Of a DNA stretch of 21,671 bases, positions 1 to 6,635 are shown in pieces (within the stretch, counting starts at the first letter, position 1; each line of letters begins with the position of its first letter). The DNA lies in the NCBI GenBank assembly GCA_052387955.1, contig JBQTIQ010000081.1:1-21671 (forward strand), written 5' to 3'. Origin of the DNA: JBQTIQ01 sp052387955 (GTDB lineage: Bacteria > Actinomycetota > Acidimicrobiia > Acidimicrobiales > JACDCH01). The translations under genes were made by a program, and so were the position numbers. The notes beneath the pieces are model-generated. The model had not been told where the DNA came from and ran no database searches. It was given only the letters and a program-made list of their open reading frames with translations.

Positions 1-1
1 C

Positions 2-157
2 CCTGCGTGCGTCAACGGCTTGCCGACGATCAGCATGTGTGAGCGGCCGCGCTGTTCGACGAAGTCGCCGTCTCGGTTCGACCGGTGCTACCAGACCTTC
101 ACCACGCTGACCCGGGTGGCGGCCCGCTCAGGGTGGCGCGAGGAGCGCGCCATGTGA
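2..157 (+). CDS. possible 3' end of an unrecognised gene (partial at window edge)
   Basis: An open frame enters from the left edge and stops at the TGA at 155-157, giving about 51 residues. I do not recognise the family. It contains four cysteines; the spacing C-x4-C-x9-C followed by Y loosely recalls small zinc-knuckle proteins, and the tail is basic and hydrophilic. A second frame is open over the same bases (43-225), so coding potential is not proven by openness alone. If real, it lies about 77 bp upstream of the tad operon on the same strand and is not an obvious TadZ or CpaB homologue. Confidence 0.22.
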   Translation, partial: PACVNGLPTISMCERPRCSTKSPSRFDRCYQTFTTLTRVAARSGWREERAM

Positions 158-165
158 GATGGGCC

Positions 166-194
166 TTGCCAGCAACATGGCATTTGATTACCTT
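166..194 (+). promoter_or_regulatory. candidate promoter for the tad operon
   Basis: A -35-like TTGCCA at 166-171 (5 of 6 to TTGACA) is followed after 17 bases by TACCTT at 189-194, which fits the loose actinobacterial TANNNT -10. A transcript would begin near 200, some 35 bases before the tadA GTG. The match is visual only and there is no transcript evidence. Confidence 0.35.
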
Positions 195-234
195 CTGCAA
201 CGTGCGGGGCGGACGGCCGGCGGGGTAAGCCAGC

Positions 235-1530
235 GTGGCGGGTGAGACGTCACCCCTGGTCGAGATCGAACGGTCGGTGCAGGAGCGGGCCAAAGACCTC
301 GCCCTGGACGTCGCCAGCCCTGACGGCAACCCGAAGCTGCGAGCCCTCGTCGAGGCCGAAGTCGCCCGCTGGAACGACGACCACGCTCACGGCCGGCGCG
401 ACTACCCCCTGGCCGACCCAGCCCTGGTGACGGAACGGGCGCTGCGCAACCTCGTCGGCTACGGGCCCCTCGACCCTCTCCTGGCCGACGACGACGTCTG
501 GGAGATCGAGATCAACACCCCCTCGCAGGTCTTCGTCAAACGCCACCACGGCGAGTCCGGCTACCACGGTGAGGTCTTCCACGACGACGACCACGTATTG
601 CGCACCCTCACCAAGATCCTCGACGACTCCTCCACCAGCCACCGCAAGCTCGACCCCGCCGAGGGCCTCCAGGACGCCCAGCTCGACGACGGCGCCCGCC
701 TCCACATCGTTCACCGCGACGTCGCCCGCGGCGGCCACACAATCGTCAACATCCGCAAATTCACCGGGCTCGCGTTCCGACGCCTCGACGAACTCGTCCA
801 GCAGCAGACCCTCACCGCCAACGCCGCCACCTTCCTGCGCGCCTGCGTCCGCGCCCGGCTCACCATCCTCTTCGCCGGCCCTCCAGGCTCGGGCAAGACC
901 ACCATGCTCTCGTGCTGCGCCGCCGAGCTCGACCCAACCCTGCGCGTCGTCATCGCCGAGGAGGTCTTCGAATGCGACATCCCGATCTCCAACGTCGCCT
1001 CCATGCAAACCCGGCCCGCTCGAGCCGACCGGCCTGCCATCGACCTCCGCCGCCTCGTCGCCGGCTTCCTCCGCATGGCCCCCGACGTCGCCATCGTCGG
1101 CGAGGTCCGTGACCGCGAGGCCTTGCCCCTGCTGTTGACGCTGAGCTCCGGGGTCAAGGGGTTCACGACCATCCACGCCGGCTCGGCCCGTCAGGCGCTG
1201 ACCCGACTGCGGTTCATCTGCCAGCTGGCCGACACCTCCAACGAGTTGCCCATGTCGGCCCTCAGCAGCCTGGTATCCGAGGCCATCGACGTCATCGTGC
1301 ACCTCGAGCGGCAACGGCACGGCGTACGGGTCAGCGAGATCGTGGCCGTCGAAGACCTGGTGACCGGGCCGGAGTCGACTCAGTTCACGGTCACCGAGCT
1401 GTTCAACCGGTCGGGGACCGAGCTTCCCCTGCAGTGGACCGGCAACCTGCCGGTGCGGGCCGGCCGGGCCTTGCGCCACGCCGGCGTCGACGTGCGCTCG
1501 GTGCTCGACGACCGGGCCCGGGTGACCTGA
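235..1530 (+). CDS. tadA: TadA/CpaF-family secretion ATPase of a Tad/Flp pilus system
   Basis: This is the hexameric GspE/VirB11-superfamily motor that powers pilus assembly or secretion at the inner face of the membrane. The 431-residue protein has an N-terminal domain (about 1-170) with a GYGPLDPLL-type motif. A Walker A GPPGSGKT lies at 215-222, a Walker B-type VGEVRD at 288-293, and a TTIHAGS motif at 311-317 containing the conserved His of the family. The length is normal for a CpaF-type protein. The GTG at 235 is the first start after an in-frame TAA at 226-228, so the gene cannot begin further upstream; no strong ribosome site is visible. The stop shares one base with the tadB start. 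Codon choice differs sharply between the first two thirds and the last third of the gene (see findings). Confidence 0.93.
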   Translation: MAGETSPLVEIERSVQERAKDLALDVASPDGNPKLRALVEAEVARWNDDHAHGRRDYPLADPALVTERALRNLVGYGPLDPLLADDDVWEIEINTPSQVFVKRHHGESGYHGEVFHDDDHVLRTLTKILDDSSTSHRKLDPAEGLQDAQLDDGARLHIVHRDVARGGHTIVNIRKFTGLAFRRLDELVQQQTLTANAATFLRACVRARLTILFAGPPGSGKTTMLSCCAAELDPTLRVVIAEEVFECDIPISNVASMQTRPARADRPAIDLRRLVAGFLRMAPDVAIVGEVRDREALPLLLTLSSGVKGFTTIHAGSARQALTRLRFICQLADTSNELPMSALSSLVSEAIDVIVHLERQRHGVRVSEIVAVEDLVTGPESTQFTVTELFNRSGTELPLQWTGNLPVRAGRALRHAGVDVRSVLDDRARVT

Positions 1531-2411
1531 TGGCCGCGCTGGTCGGCGCCCTCGCCGCTCTCGGCACCTGGTACCTCTACAGCGCGGTGGCTCTCGGCTG
1601 GCGTGGGCTGCGGCCGGGACCGGTCCTGGCCGGCGCCGGCCCGAGCAAGCCAGGACGCCGGGACTGGCTGGTGCAAGCCGGCCTGGGCGAGGTCCGCCTC
1701 GGCGAGTTCGCCGGTGTGATGGCGGCCCTGTTCGTCGCCGGCTCGGCCCTGGGCTTCGCCGTCTTCGGAGGGGCGGTGCCGGCTCTCGTGGTGGGCGGCT
1801 TCGCCGCCACCGCCCCGGTGGGCTCGTACCACCGCCGGCGCGACACCCGCAGTGCGGTTTCCCAGGAGGCATGGCCTCGTCTCATCGAGGAGATCCGCAT
1901 CCAGACGGGGTCGCTCGGCCGCTCCATCCCGCAGGCTCTGTTCGACGTCGGCCGGCGCGGGCCCGAGGAGATGCGGGGTGCGTTCTCGGCCGCCCATCGC
2001 GAGTGGTTGATCACCACCGACTTCGAGCGGACCGTCGGGGTGCTCAAGGCACGGCTGGCCGACCCCACCGCCGACGCCACCTGCGAGACGCTCCTTGTCG
2101 CCCACGACCTCGGCGGCAGCGATCTCGACCGGCGACTGGACGCCCTGGTCGAGGACCGCATCGTCGACGTGCAGGGCCGCAAGGACGCTCGGGCCCGACA
2201 GGCCGGCGCCCGATTCGCGAGACGGTTCGTGCTATTGGTGCCGCTCGGCATGGCTCTGGCAGGGATGTCGATCGGCGAGGGCCGCCGTGCCTACGGCACC
2301 GCCACCGGTCAGCTGTTGGTCATCTGCGGCCTCGCCATGGTGGCGGGGTGCTGGGCCTGGGCCGGCCGGCTCATGAGACTGCCCCAGGAGCGAAGGGTCT
2401 TCTACGAATGA
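1530..2411 (+). CDS. tadB: TadB-like type II secretion system F-domain protein
   Basis: This is an inner-membrane platform protein of the pilus machine, pairing with TadC and contacted by the TadA ATPase. It has 293 residues. A hydrophobic N-terminus is followed by a second hydrophobic block (about residues 60-95) ending in a basic YHRRR turn. A helical cytoplasmic T2SF domain (about 105-240) comes next, then two C-terminal membrane segments. The ATG at 1530 overlaps the tadA TGA by one base (TGATG), which implies translational coupling; the same frame is open further upstream but runs inside tadA. The assignment as TadB rather than TadC rests on gene order and overall shape, because the two are distant paralogues. 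Confidence 0.87.
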   Translation: MAALVGALAALGTWYLYSAVALGWRGLRPGPVLAGAGPSKPGRRDWLVQAGLGEVRLGEFAGVMAALFVAGSALGFAVFGGAVPALVVGGFAATAPVGSYHRRRDTRSAVSQEAWPRLIEEIRIQTGSLGRSIPQALFDVGRRGPEEMRGAFSAAHREWLITTDFERTVGVLKARLADPTADATCETLLVAHDLGGSDLDRRLDALVEDRIVDVQGRKDARARQAGARFARRFVLLVPLGMALAGMSIGEGRRAYGTATGQLLVICGLAMVAGCWAWAGRLMRLPQERRVFYE

Positions 2412-3313
2412 GGTCGCTCGTGGCGTGCGCTTTGGGGCTGTGGGCGGGCTCGACGCTCCTGCTCGCCGAGCTGCGCTGGTTCGGGCGTCGCCCGCTGGCC
2501 GAACGCCTCCGGCCCTATGCCGTCGGTGGGCCCGAGGCCAGCAGCCGTAGCGGAGCCTTCTCGGTCGAGTCGTTCCGTGACGTGATCGGGCCGCTGTCCC
2601 GTCAGTTGGGCGCCACCGTCGCCCGCGCCTTCGGAGTCGACGAAGACCTCGGTACCCGCCTGGCAAGGGTCCATTCGCCTCTCGACGCCACCACGTTCCG
2701 GGTGCGCCAGATGGGATGGAGCGTCGCCGGCCTCGTCGTGGGGCTCACCCTTTCGGTCGGTGCCGGGCTGCCTCCGACGGGCGCTGCGCTCTTCGTCGCA
2801 GGGCTGCCGCTGCTCGGCTTCCTGGTACCCGAACAACAGTTGGCGACCGAGTCGGCCCGGTGGCAGGAAAACCTGTTCCTCGAGCTGCCCGTGGTCGCCG
2901 AGCAGATCGGGATGCTGATCTCCGCCGGCTACTCCCTCGGCGCCGCACTGGCCCGGGTGGCGTCGCGAGGCAAGGGCTGCACCGGGCGCGACCTCGCCCG
3001 GGTCACCGGGCGCATCCGCCAGGGACTGGGCGAGGTCGATGCCTTGCGCGAGTGGGCGACGGTGGCGCGGGTCGATGCCGTCGACCGTCTGGTGGCCATC
3101 CTCAGCCTCAACCGCGACGCCGGAGACCTTGGTCGGCTCATCGGTGACGAAGCCCGCTCGATCCGGCGAGACGTGCACCGTCGCCTCGTCGAGCGGGTCG
3201 AGCGGCGCGGACAGCAGGTGTGGATCCCCGTCACGGTCGCCACCCTCTTGCCCGGCGTGGTCTTCCTGCTCGTCCCCTTCGTCGAAGCCCTACGCCTGTT
3301 CTCCCAGCCATGA
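2408..3313 (+). CDS. tadC: TadC-like type II secretion system F-domain protein
   Basis: This is the second inner-membrane platform protein of the Tad apparatus. It has 301 residues: an N-terminal membrane segment (about 4-22), a central hydrophobic pair (about 105-145), a T2SF domain starting near the ELPVVAEQIGMLISAGYSL stretch (about 160-275), and a C-terminal membrane helix. The ISAGYSL element and the amphipathic helices with NRDAGDLGRLI are typical of the family. The ATG at 2408 overlaps the tadB stop as ATGA, and its own stop at 3311-3313 overlaps an ATG at 3310. The frame is open well upstream of 2408, but the extension would lie inside tadB and is arginine-rich, as expected of an off-frame reading. 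Confidence 0.88.
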   Translation: MRSLVACALGLWAGSTLLLAELRWFGRRPLAERLRPYAVGGPEASSRSGAFSVESFRDVIGPLSRQLGATVARAFGVDEDLGTRLARVHSPLDATTFRVRQMGWSVAGLVVGLTLSVGAGLPPTGAALFVAGLPLLGFLVPEQQLATESARWQENLFLELPVVAEQIGMLISAGYSLGAALARVASRGKGCTGRDLARVTGRIRQGLGEVDALREWATVARVDAVDRLVAILSLNRDAGDLGRLIGDEARSIRRDVHRRLVERVERRGQQVWIPVTVATLLPGVVFLLVPFVEALRLFSQP

Positions 3314-3336
3314 CACCCCTCCGAGGAGGCTTCCCG

Positions 3337-3609
3337 ATGCTCGACTACTTCGCCCTCGTCCTGTGGAAGGCCGGCCAGGCCGCCCGAGCCGCGCTCGGCG
3401 AACGGGCTTCCGGCGACCGGGCCGAAGGCGTGATCTCCACGGCCATCGCCGTCCTGGTGGTCGCCTTCCTCGGCGCCGGCGCCTACCTCATCTTCAGCAA
3501 CCTCATCAACGACGCCGGCACCAAGGCGAGCACCCAGGTGAGCAACATCGGGGGCTCCGGGGGCGGCAGCCCCGGCCTCCCGGGCGGGAGCATGACCCCG
3601 GGAAACTGA
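3337..3609 (+). CDS. small pilin-like membrane protein (Flp-pilin candidate)
   Basis: This short protein (90 residues) has a polar N-terminus, one hydrophobic helix (about residues 33-56, rich in Ile, Ala, Val and Leu) and a Gly/Ser/Pro-rich tail. That shape, and its place right after tadC, suit an Flp-type pilin or a TadE-like minor subunit. The Glu just before the hydrophobic run (residue 29-30) could be the pilin Glu+5, but the processing site is not canonical, so the pilin call is inference. I chose the ATG at 3337 because a strong GAGGAGG Shine-Dalgarno lies about 8 bases upstream. The alternative ATG at 3310 would add nine residues and overlap tadC as ATGA. Codons are strongly C-ending, which may indicate high expression. 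Confidence 0.72.
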   Translation: MLDYFALVLWKAGQAARAALGERASGDRAEGVISTAIAVLVVAFLGAGAYLIFSNLINDAGTKASTQVSNIGGSGGGSPGLPGGSMTPGN

Positions 3610-3615
3610 GCTCAC

Positions 3616-4110
3616 GTGCGAGCAGTGCGAGCACTTCCGCCCGACGGCGCGAGCACCAGCTCGCCCGACGAAGCGAGCGCCGGGTGGCGGTCCGAGACCG
3701 GTTCGGGGCTGTTCGGGACGGTCTTCGGCATCACCATGTTCCTCGGCTTCCTCTTCTTCGCGGTGCAGCTGCTGTTCAACCTCTACGCCACATCGGTGGT
3801 CACCTCCGTCACCCATGACGCCGCCCGGAGACTGGCCGCTCTCGGGCCGGGCATCACCCCGTCCGACGTCGAGGCCGAGACCCGCCGCGCCCGGCAGCTC
3901 CTGGGGGCGTACGGCCGCGATCCCGACAAGGTCCGCTTCGAAGTCAGCCTCGATCCCCCGCTCAGCCCGCAACGGGTGCGGGTCCGCGTCCACGCCGAGA
4001 ACCCGCGACTGCTGCCGGCACCGCTCGACCAACTGCAAGCGTTCGACGTGATCGAACGCACGGCCACCGTTCGCGTCGAGCAGTTCGTCGGCGCCGCTAC
4101 CGGGCGATGA
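3616..4110 (+). CDS. TadE-like minor pilin / pilus assembly protein
   Basis: It has 164 residues. A low-complexity N-terminus (1-30) precedes one long hydrophobic helix (about 31-62), then a soluble region containing a short beta-rich stretch. This is the TadE-like topology: a single N-terminal anchor with a periplasmic or extracytoplasmic body. Two tandem in-frame GTG codons (3616 and 3625) are possible starts; no in-frame ATG or GTG is available downstream until inside the membrane helix, so one of these is used. The first 20 or so codons contain a hairpin (3649-3664) shared with a repeat in the pseudokinase gene, so part of the N-terminus may be repeat-derived. The stop overlaps the next start as ATGA. 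Confidence 0.72.
   Translation: MRAVRALPPDGASTSSPDEASAGWRSETGSGLFGTVFGITMFLGFLFFAVQLLFNLYATSVVTSVTHDAARRLAALGPGITPSDVEAETRRARQLLGAYGRDPDKVRFEVSLDPPLSPQRVRVRVHAENPRLLPAPLDQLQAFDVIERTATVRVEQFVGAATGR
3649..3664 (+). repeat. hairpin unit of a dispersed repeat, inside the TadE-like CDS
   Basis: Stem GCGAGC and GCTCGC, loop ACCA. The pseudokinase gene has the same stem with loop GCCA at 5994-6009, and in both places the hairpin is followed by CCG. Here the downstream bases read GACGAAGCGAGCGCCGG, echoing the GCGAGCGCC motif of the intergenic copies near 18780 and 20990. Confidence 0.45.
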
Positions 4111-4607
4111 TCCCCGGGCCGGGGCGGGAGCGGTTCGACTGGCACGACGACCGGGGCCAGGTGGCCGGGATCGAGGCCATCCCCTTCGGGCTGCTCCTCT
4201 TCGCCATCGGTTCGTTGATGATCGCCAACGCCTGGGCCGTGATCGACACCAAGATGGCGGTCGCGGCGGTGGCCCGGGAGGCGGCCCGCGCCTACGTGGA
4301 GTCGCCCGACCATGCCCGCGGCATGGCTGCGGTGGCGGGCATGGCTGCCGATGTGATCCGGGACTACAACCGTGACCCCGACAAGCTGGCGCTGCCTCCG
4401 CCGACAGCCGACGGCCATCCCGAGGGACAACTGTTCGAACGCTGCGTCCGGGTGACCTTCACGGCGTCGTACCCGGTCCCGGCCATCAGCCTGCCCCTCG
4501 CCGGCGGCTTCGGCACCGGGTTCACGGTGAAGGCGTCGCACAGCGAGCTGATCGACCCGTACCGGAACTCGGTCGGGACGAGCGGACGCGAGGCCCGCTG
4601 TGGCTGA
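4107..4607 (+). CDS. second TadE-like pilus assembly protein
   Basis: It has 166 residues: a short charged N-terminus, a membrane helix at about 20-47 (IEAIPFGLLLFAIGS...), then an extracytoplasmic domain of about 115 residues. The pattern QVAGIEAIPFGLLLF resembles the TadE consensus, in which a Glu precedes the hydrophobic helix. The next helix has regularly spaced alanines (AVAAVAREAARAYV), common in TadE/TadG proteins. The ATG at 4107 overlaps the upstream stop (ATGA), and the last eight bases overlap the following GTG start. The pairing with the preceding TadE-like gene suggests a minor-pilin complex. Confidence 0.72.
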   Translation: MIPGPGRERFDWHDDRGQVAGIEAIPFGLLLFAIGSLMIANAWAVIDTKMAVAAVAREAARAYVESPDHARGMAAVAGMAADVIRDYNRDPDKLALPPPTADGHPEGQLFERCVRVTFTASYPVPAISLPLAGGFGTGFTVKASHSELIDPYRNSVGTSGREARCG

Positions 4608-5193
4608 GCCGAGCGTGCTGGTCAGCCGCGGAAGTCGCTGCCTTCTTGCCTCCGCCGACGGTCGCCGGCGGCCTGGCGGTGGCGACGGCCGCGTCCAGGT
4701 CGATCCCTCTGGGGATCCCGAGTTGCCACCGGCGACGCGAGCGAAGCGACGCCGTGCGCCGAGCGACGCCGGCACCGTGGTCTTGATGGTGCCCGCTGGG
4801 TTCCTGATCCTGCTGGTACTGGCGGCGGTGACCTTCGACTACGCCCACCTTCACCTCCGTCAGCGGGAGCTGGTCGATGCGGCCGAGGCAGCGGCCAACG
4901 ACGCCGCCGCCGCCATCGACAGCGACCGGTTACGGGCGGGCGCCGGGGTCCGTCTCGACCCGGTGGCGGTCGACCGGGTCGTGGCGCAATCGGTTCGGGC
5001 CCATGCCGGCAATCTCCCGGGCCTGGTGGCGACCGCCGAGGTCATAGACGGCGGCCTGACCGTGCGCGTCACCGCCAGCGCCCGGGTCGACTACGTGTTC
5101 GTCAAGGCGATACCCGGCGGCCCGCGGTCTGCCTCCATCGACGCCATCGCCACCGCCAGCCCGAATACGCGAGGACTTCTCAATCCTCCTTGA
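4600..5193 (+). CDS. TadG-like pilus assembly protein
   Basis: It has 197 residues. Residues 1-55 are Arg/Gly-rich and poorly conserved in character. A membrane helix (about 58-80) is followed by a helix with HLRQRELVDAAEAAANDAAAA, closely resembling the region after the helix in TadG-like N-terminal domains (RQAQAAADAAALA type). The remainder is a short domain with a beta-rich end. Classical TadG proteins are much longer and carry a von Willebrand domain; this one keeps only the anchor half. The GTG at 4600 overlaps the previous stop by eight bases. Later in-frame GTGs near 4615 are possible. A GATCCC/GGGATC hairpin at 4702-4717 lies in the unusual N-terminal part. Confidence 0.68.
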   Translation: MAEPSVLVSRGSRCLLASADGRRRPGGGDGRVQVDPSGDPELPPATRAKRRRAPSDAGTVVLMVPAGFLILLVLAAVTFDYAHLHLRQRELVDAAEAAANDAAAAIDSDRLRAGAGVRLDPVAVDRVVAQSVRAHAGNLPGLVATAEVIDGGLTVRVTASARVDYVFVKAIPGGPRSASIDAIATASPNTRGLLNPP

Positions 5194-5219
5194 TGACTTC
5201 TAGTCATTTCCTGTAGTTT
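5190..5219 (+). promoter_or_regulatory. candidate leaderless promoter for the pseudokinase-LysM pair
   Basis: This is the most AT-rich spot of the window. TTGATG (5190-5195) and TAGTTT (5214-5219) are separated by 18 bases. The TAGTTT ends six bases before the ATG at 5226, the spacing seen at leaderless actinobacterial genes, and there is no Shine-Dalgarno. A short inverted repeat ATGAC-N5-GTCAT (5193-5207) sits between the two boxes and could be an operator. Confidence 0.42.
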
Positions 5220-5225
5220 CCATGT

Positions 5226-6635
5226 ATGAGCTCTCGCGTCGTCACCGGTCTCGGGCCCGACGGCCGTCTCCTGGCCATGAAGAGAGCACGGTCCGCAGCC
5301 GACGAGTACCGGCTCGCCCACGAAGCCGAGGTGTTGCGAGGAGCTGGTCATCCCGGAGTGGTGGAGGTGGTCGACTGCGACCGCGACGAATCGGGCACGG
5401 TCCAGTTGGTCACTGTCTTCGCTGGCCCCCACTCGCTCGACACCGCGGCGCCGCTCACGCTGGGCAGGGCGGCCGGGGTCATGTCGGCCCTGACCGACAT
5501 CCTCGCCGACCTCCACGACGCCGGTCTCTGCCACGGTCGGCTCGACCCGACCCATGTCCTGTTCGGGCCGGGAGGGCGGCCCGTGCTGTGCGGTCTTGGC
5601 GGCGGCGGGCCGGCCGGCTCCATTCCCCCCGGCAATCCTCCGGTACTGCCCGACTGCTGTGACCCTGCTGCCCCACCAGGTTCACCGCTTACTCCGGCGA
5701 CCGACGTGTTCGCCCTCGGCGCCCTGCTCCGGATGGTGGTCGAGGAGGCGGTCCCCAGCCCCGGACGTCGGCGTTGGCTCGCCCTCGCCCGCGGCCCCAG
5801 CCCGGGACGGCAACGCCGGGCGTTGCTGGAGATCGCCGCTGGCGCCATGGACGACCAGGTCACCCGGCGGCCCTCGGCCCGACGCTTGGCCGCTGCCATC
5901 GGCGAGGCGGCGCCGACCGCCCGTCTCGGCGATGACGGTCCCCCGGTCGCTCCCACGGCGGCCCGGTCGCGGCGGCCGCATCCGGCCGGCGGGGCGAGCG
6001 CCAGCTCGCCCGGCGGCGACCGGAGCGGGGCGCAGCGCCCCGAGATGAACGATGCAGACCGACGATCGGGCCGGTCCGTCGGCTCGGCCCCGGGCCCGTG
6101 GGCCGGGGCCTGGCTCGCCGGGCGGCCGCGGGCCGCGGCGTTGGTGGTGGCGTCGGTAGCGCTGATGGCAGTCGGCTACTTCGGGCTCCGGCCGGGCCGT
6201 CCCGGATACCCGGCGGTGACGGCCCCGGTGGGCACCCCGGGCCCGGTCTCCCCCGAGGCCAGCGCCGCCGCGCCCTGCGAGGCCGCGGTCGACGGCCCGG
6301 CCGCTGACGTCGACGGGGACGGCTGCGCCGAACCGGTCGTCGTCGGCCCCGGTGGATTGATCACCGCAGGCGCCGCTCGCTTCTCGGTCGGCGAGCCCGG
6401 GGACGCCGCCACCATCGGCGACTGGGACTGCGACGGGGTCCCCACGCCGGCGCTGCTGCGCCCGGGGACGGGTGAGGTCTTCCGTTTCGATTCCTGGGCC
6501 AGCCCGGCCGGGGACCTCACGGCCAGGGCGGTCGCGGTCGTGCCCGGTGCCGTCCTTCTCGTCACGGCCCCCAGTGGAGCCTGCGGTCCGCCCCAGGCCC
6601 AGCTGCCCGACGGCTCGCTGGTCGCTGCGCCGTGA
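5226..6635 (+). CDS. membrane-anchored Ser/Thr pseudokinase with FG-GAP/VCBS-like ectodomain
   Basis: It has 469 residues. Residues 1-235 look like a Hanks-type kinase fold. The ATP-anchoring Lys is K19 (LLAMKRA) and a C-lobe helix contains TDVFALGALLRMV. The catalytic loop, however, reads HGRLDPTHVLF at 103-113, where HRDLKPxN is expected, and the DFG position reads GLG (123-125). The general base, the magnesium Asn and the DFG Asp are all missing, so it is probably catalytically dead. A low-complexity linker (about 235-300) includes a repeat-derived segment. One membrane helix spans about 303-321. The external part has two Ca-loop-like motifs, DVDGDG (361-366) and GDWDCDG (398-404), as in FG-GAP/VCBS proteins. 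An in-frame TAG at 5214-5216 fixes the start at 5226. It probably relays or scaffolds surface signals for the Tad machine; that role is inference. Confidence 0.8.
   Translation: MSSRVVTGLGPDGRLLAMKRARSAADEYRLAHEAEVLRGAGHPGVVEVVDCDRDESGTVQLVTVFAGPHSLDTAAPLTLGRAAGVMSALTDILADLHDAGLCHGRLDPTHVLFGPGGRPVLCGLGGGGPAGSIPPGNPPVLPDCCDPAAPPGSPLTPATDVFALGALLRMVVEEAVPSPGRRRWLALARGPSPGRQRRALLEIAAGAMDDQVTRRPSARRLAAAIGEAAPTARLGDDGPPVAPTAARSRRPHPAGGASASSPGGDRSGAQRPEMNDADRRSGRSVGSAPGPWAGAWLAGRPRAAALVVASVALMAVGYFGLRPGRPGYPAVTAPVGTPGPVSPEASAAAPCEAAVDGPAADVDGDGCAEPVVVGPGGLITAGAARFSVGEPGDAATIGDWDCDGVPTPALLRPGTGEVFRFDSWASPAGDLTARAVAVVPGAVLLVTAPSGACGPPQAQLPDGSLVAAP
5994..6053 (+). repeat. double-hairpin palindromic repeat inserted in the pseudokinase CDS
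   Basis: Two adjacent hairpins occur: GCGAGC-GCCA-GCTCGC at 5994-6009 and CGGGGCG-CAG-CGCCCCG at 6026-6042, followed by AGATGAACGATGCA. The order of elements (GAGCGCCAGC..., GC hairpin, CGAG, ATGAACG) matches the 80-bp repeats at 18765-18844 and 20941-21020. It encodes about residues 257-276 in the linker and keeps the frame open. Confidence 0.6.

Noticed and set aside
159..245. Short ORF (28 codons) overlapping the tadA start
   Set aside because: No ribosome site, no resemblance to anything, and it overlaps the promoter candidate; too short to support.
250..1872. Long - strand open frame (540 codons) opposite tadA and tadB
   Set aside because: It mirrors the codon pattern of tadA and tadB, has Gly/Arg/Asp-rich composition and no recognisable domain. 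It is a shadow frame due to high GC.
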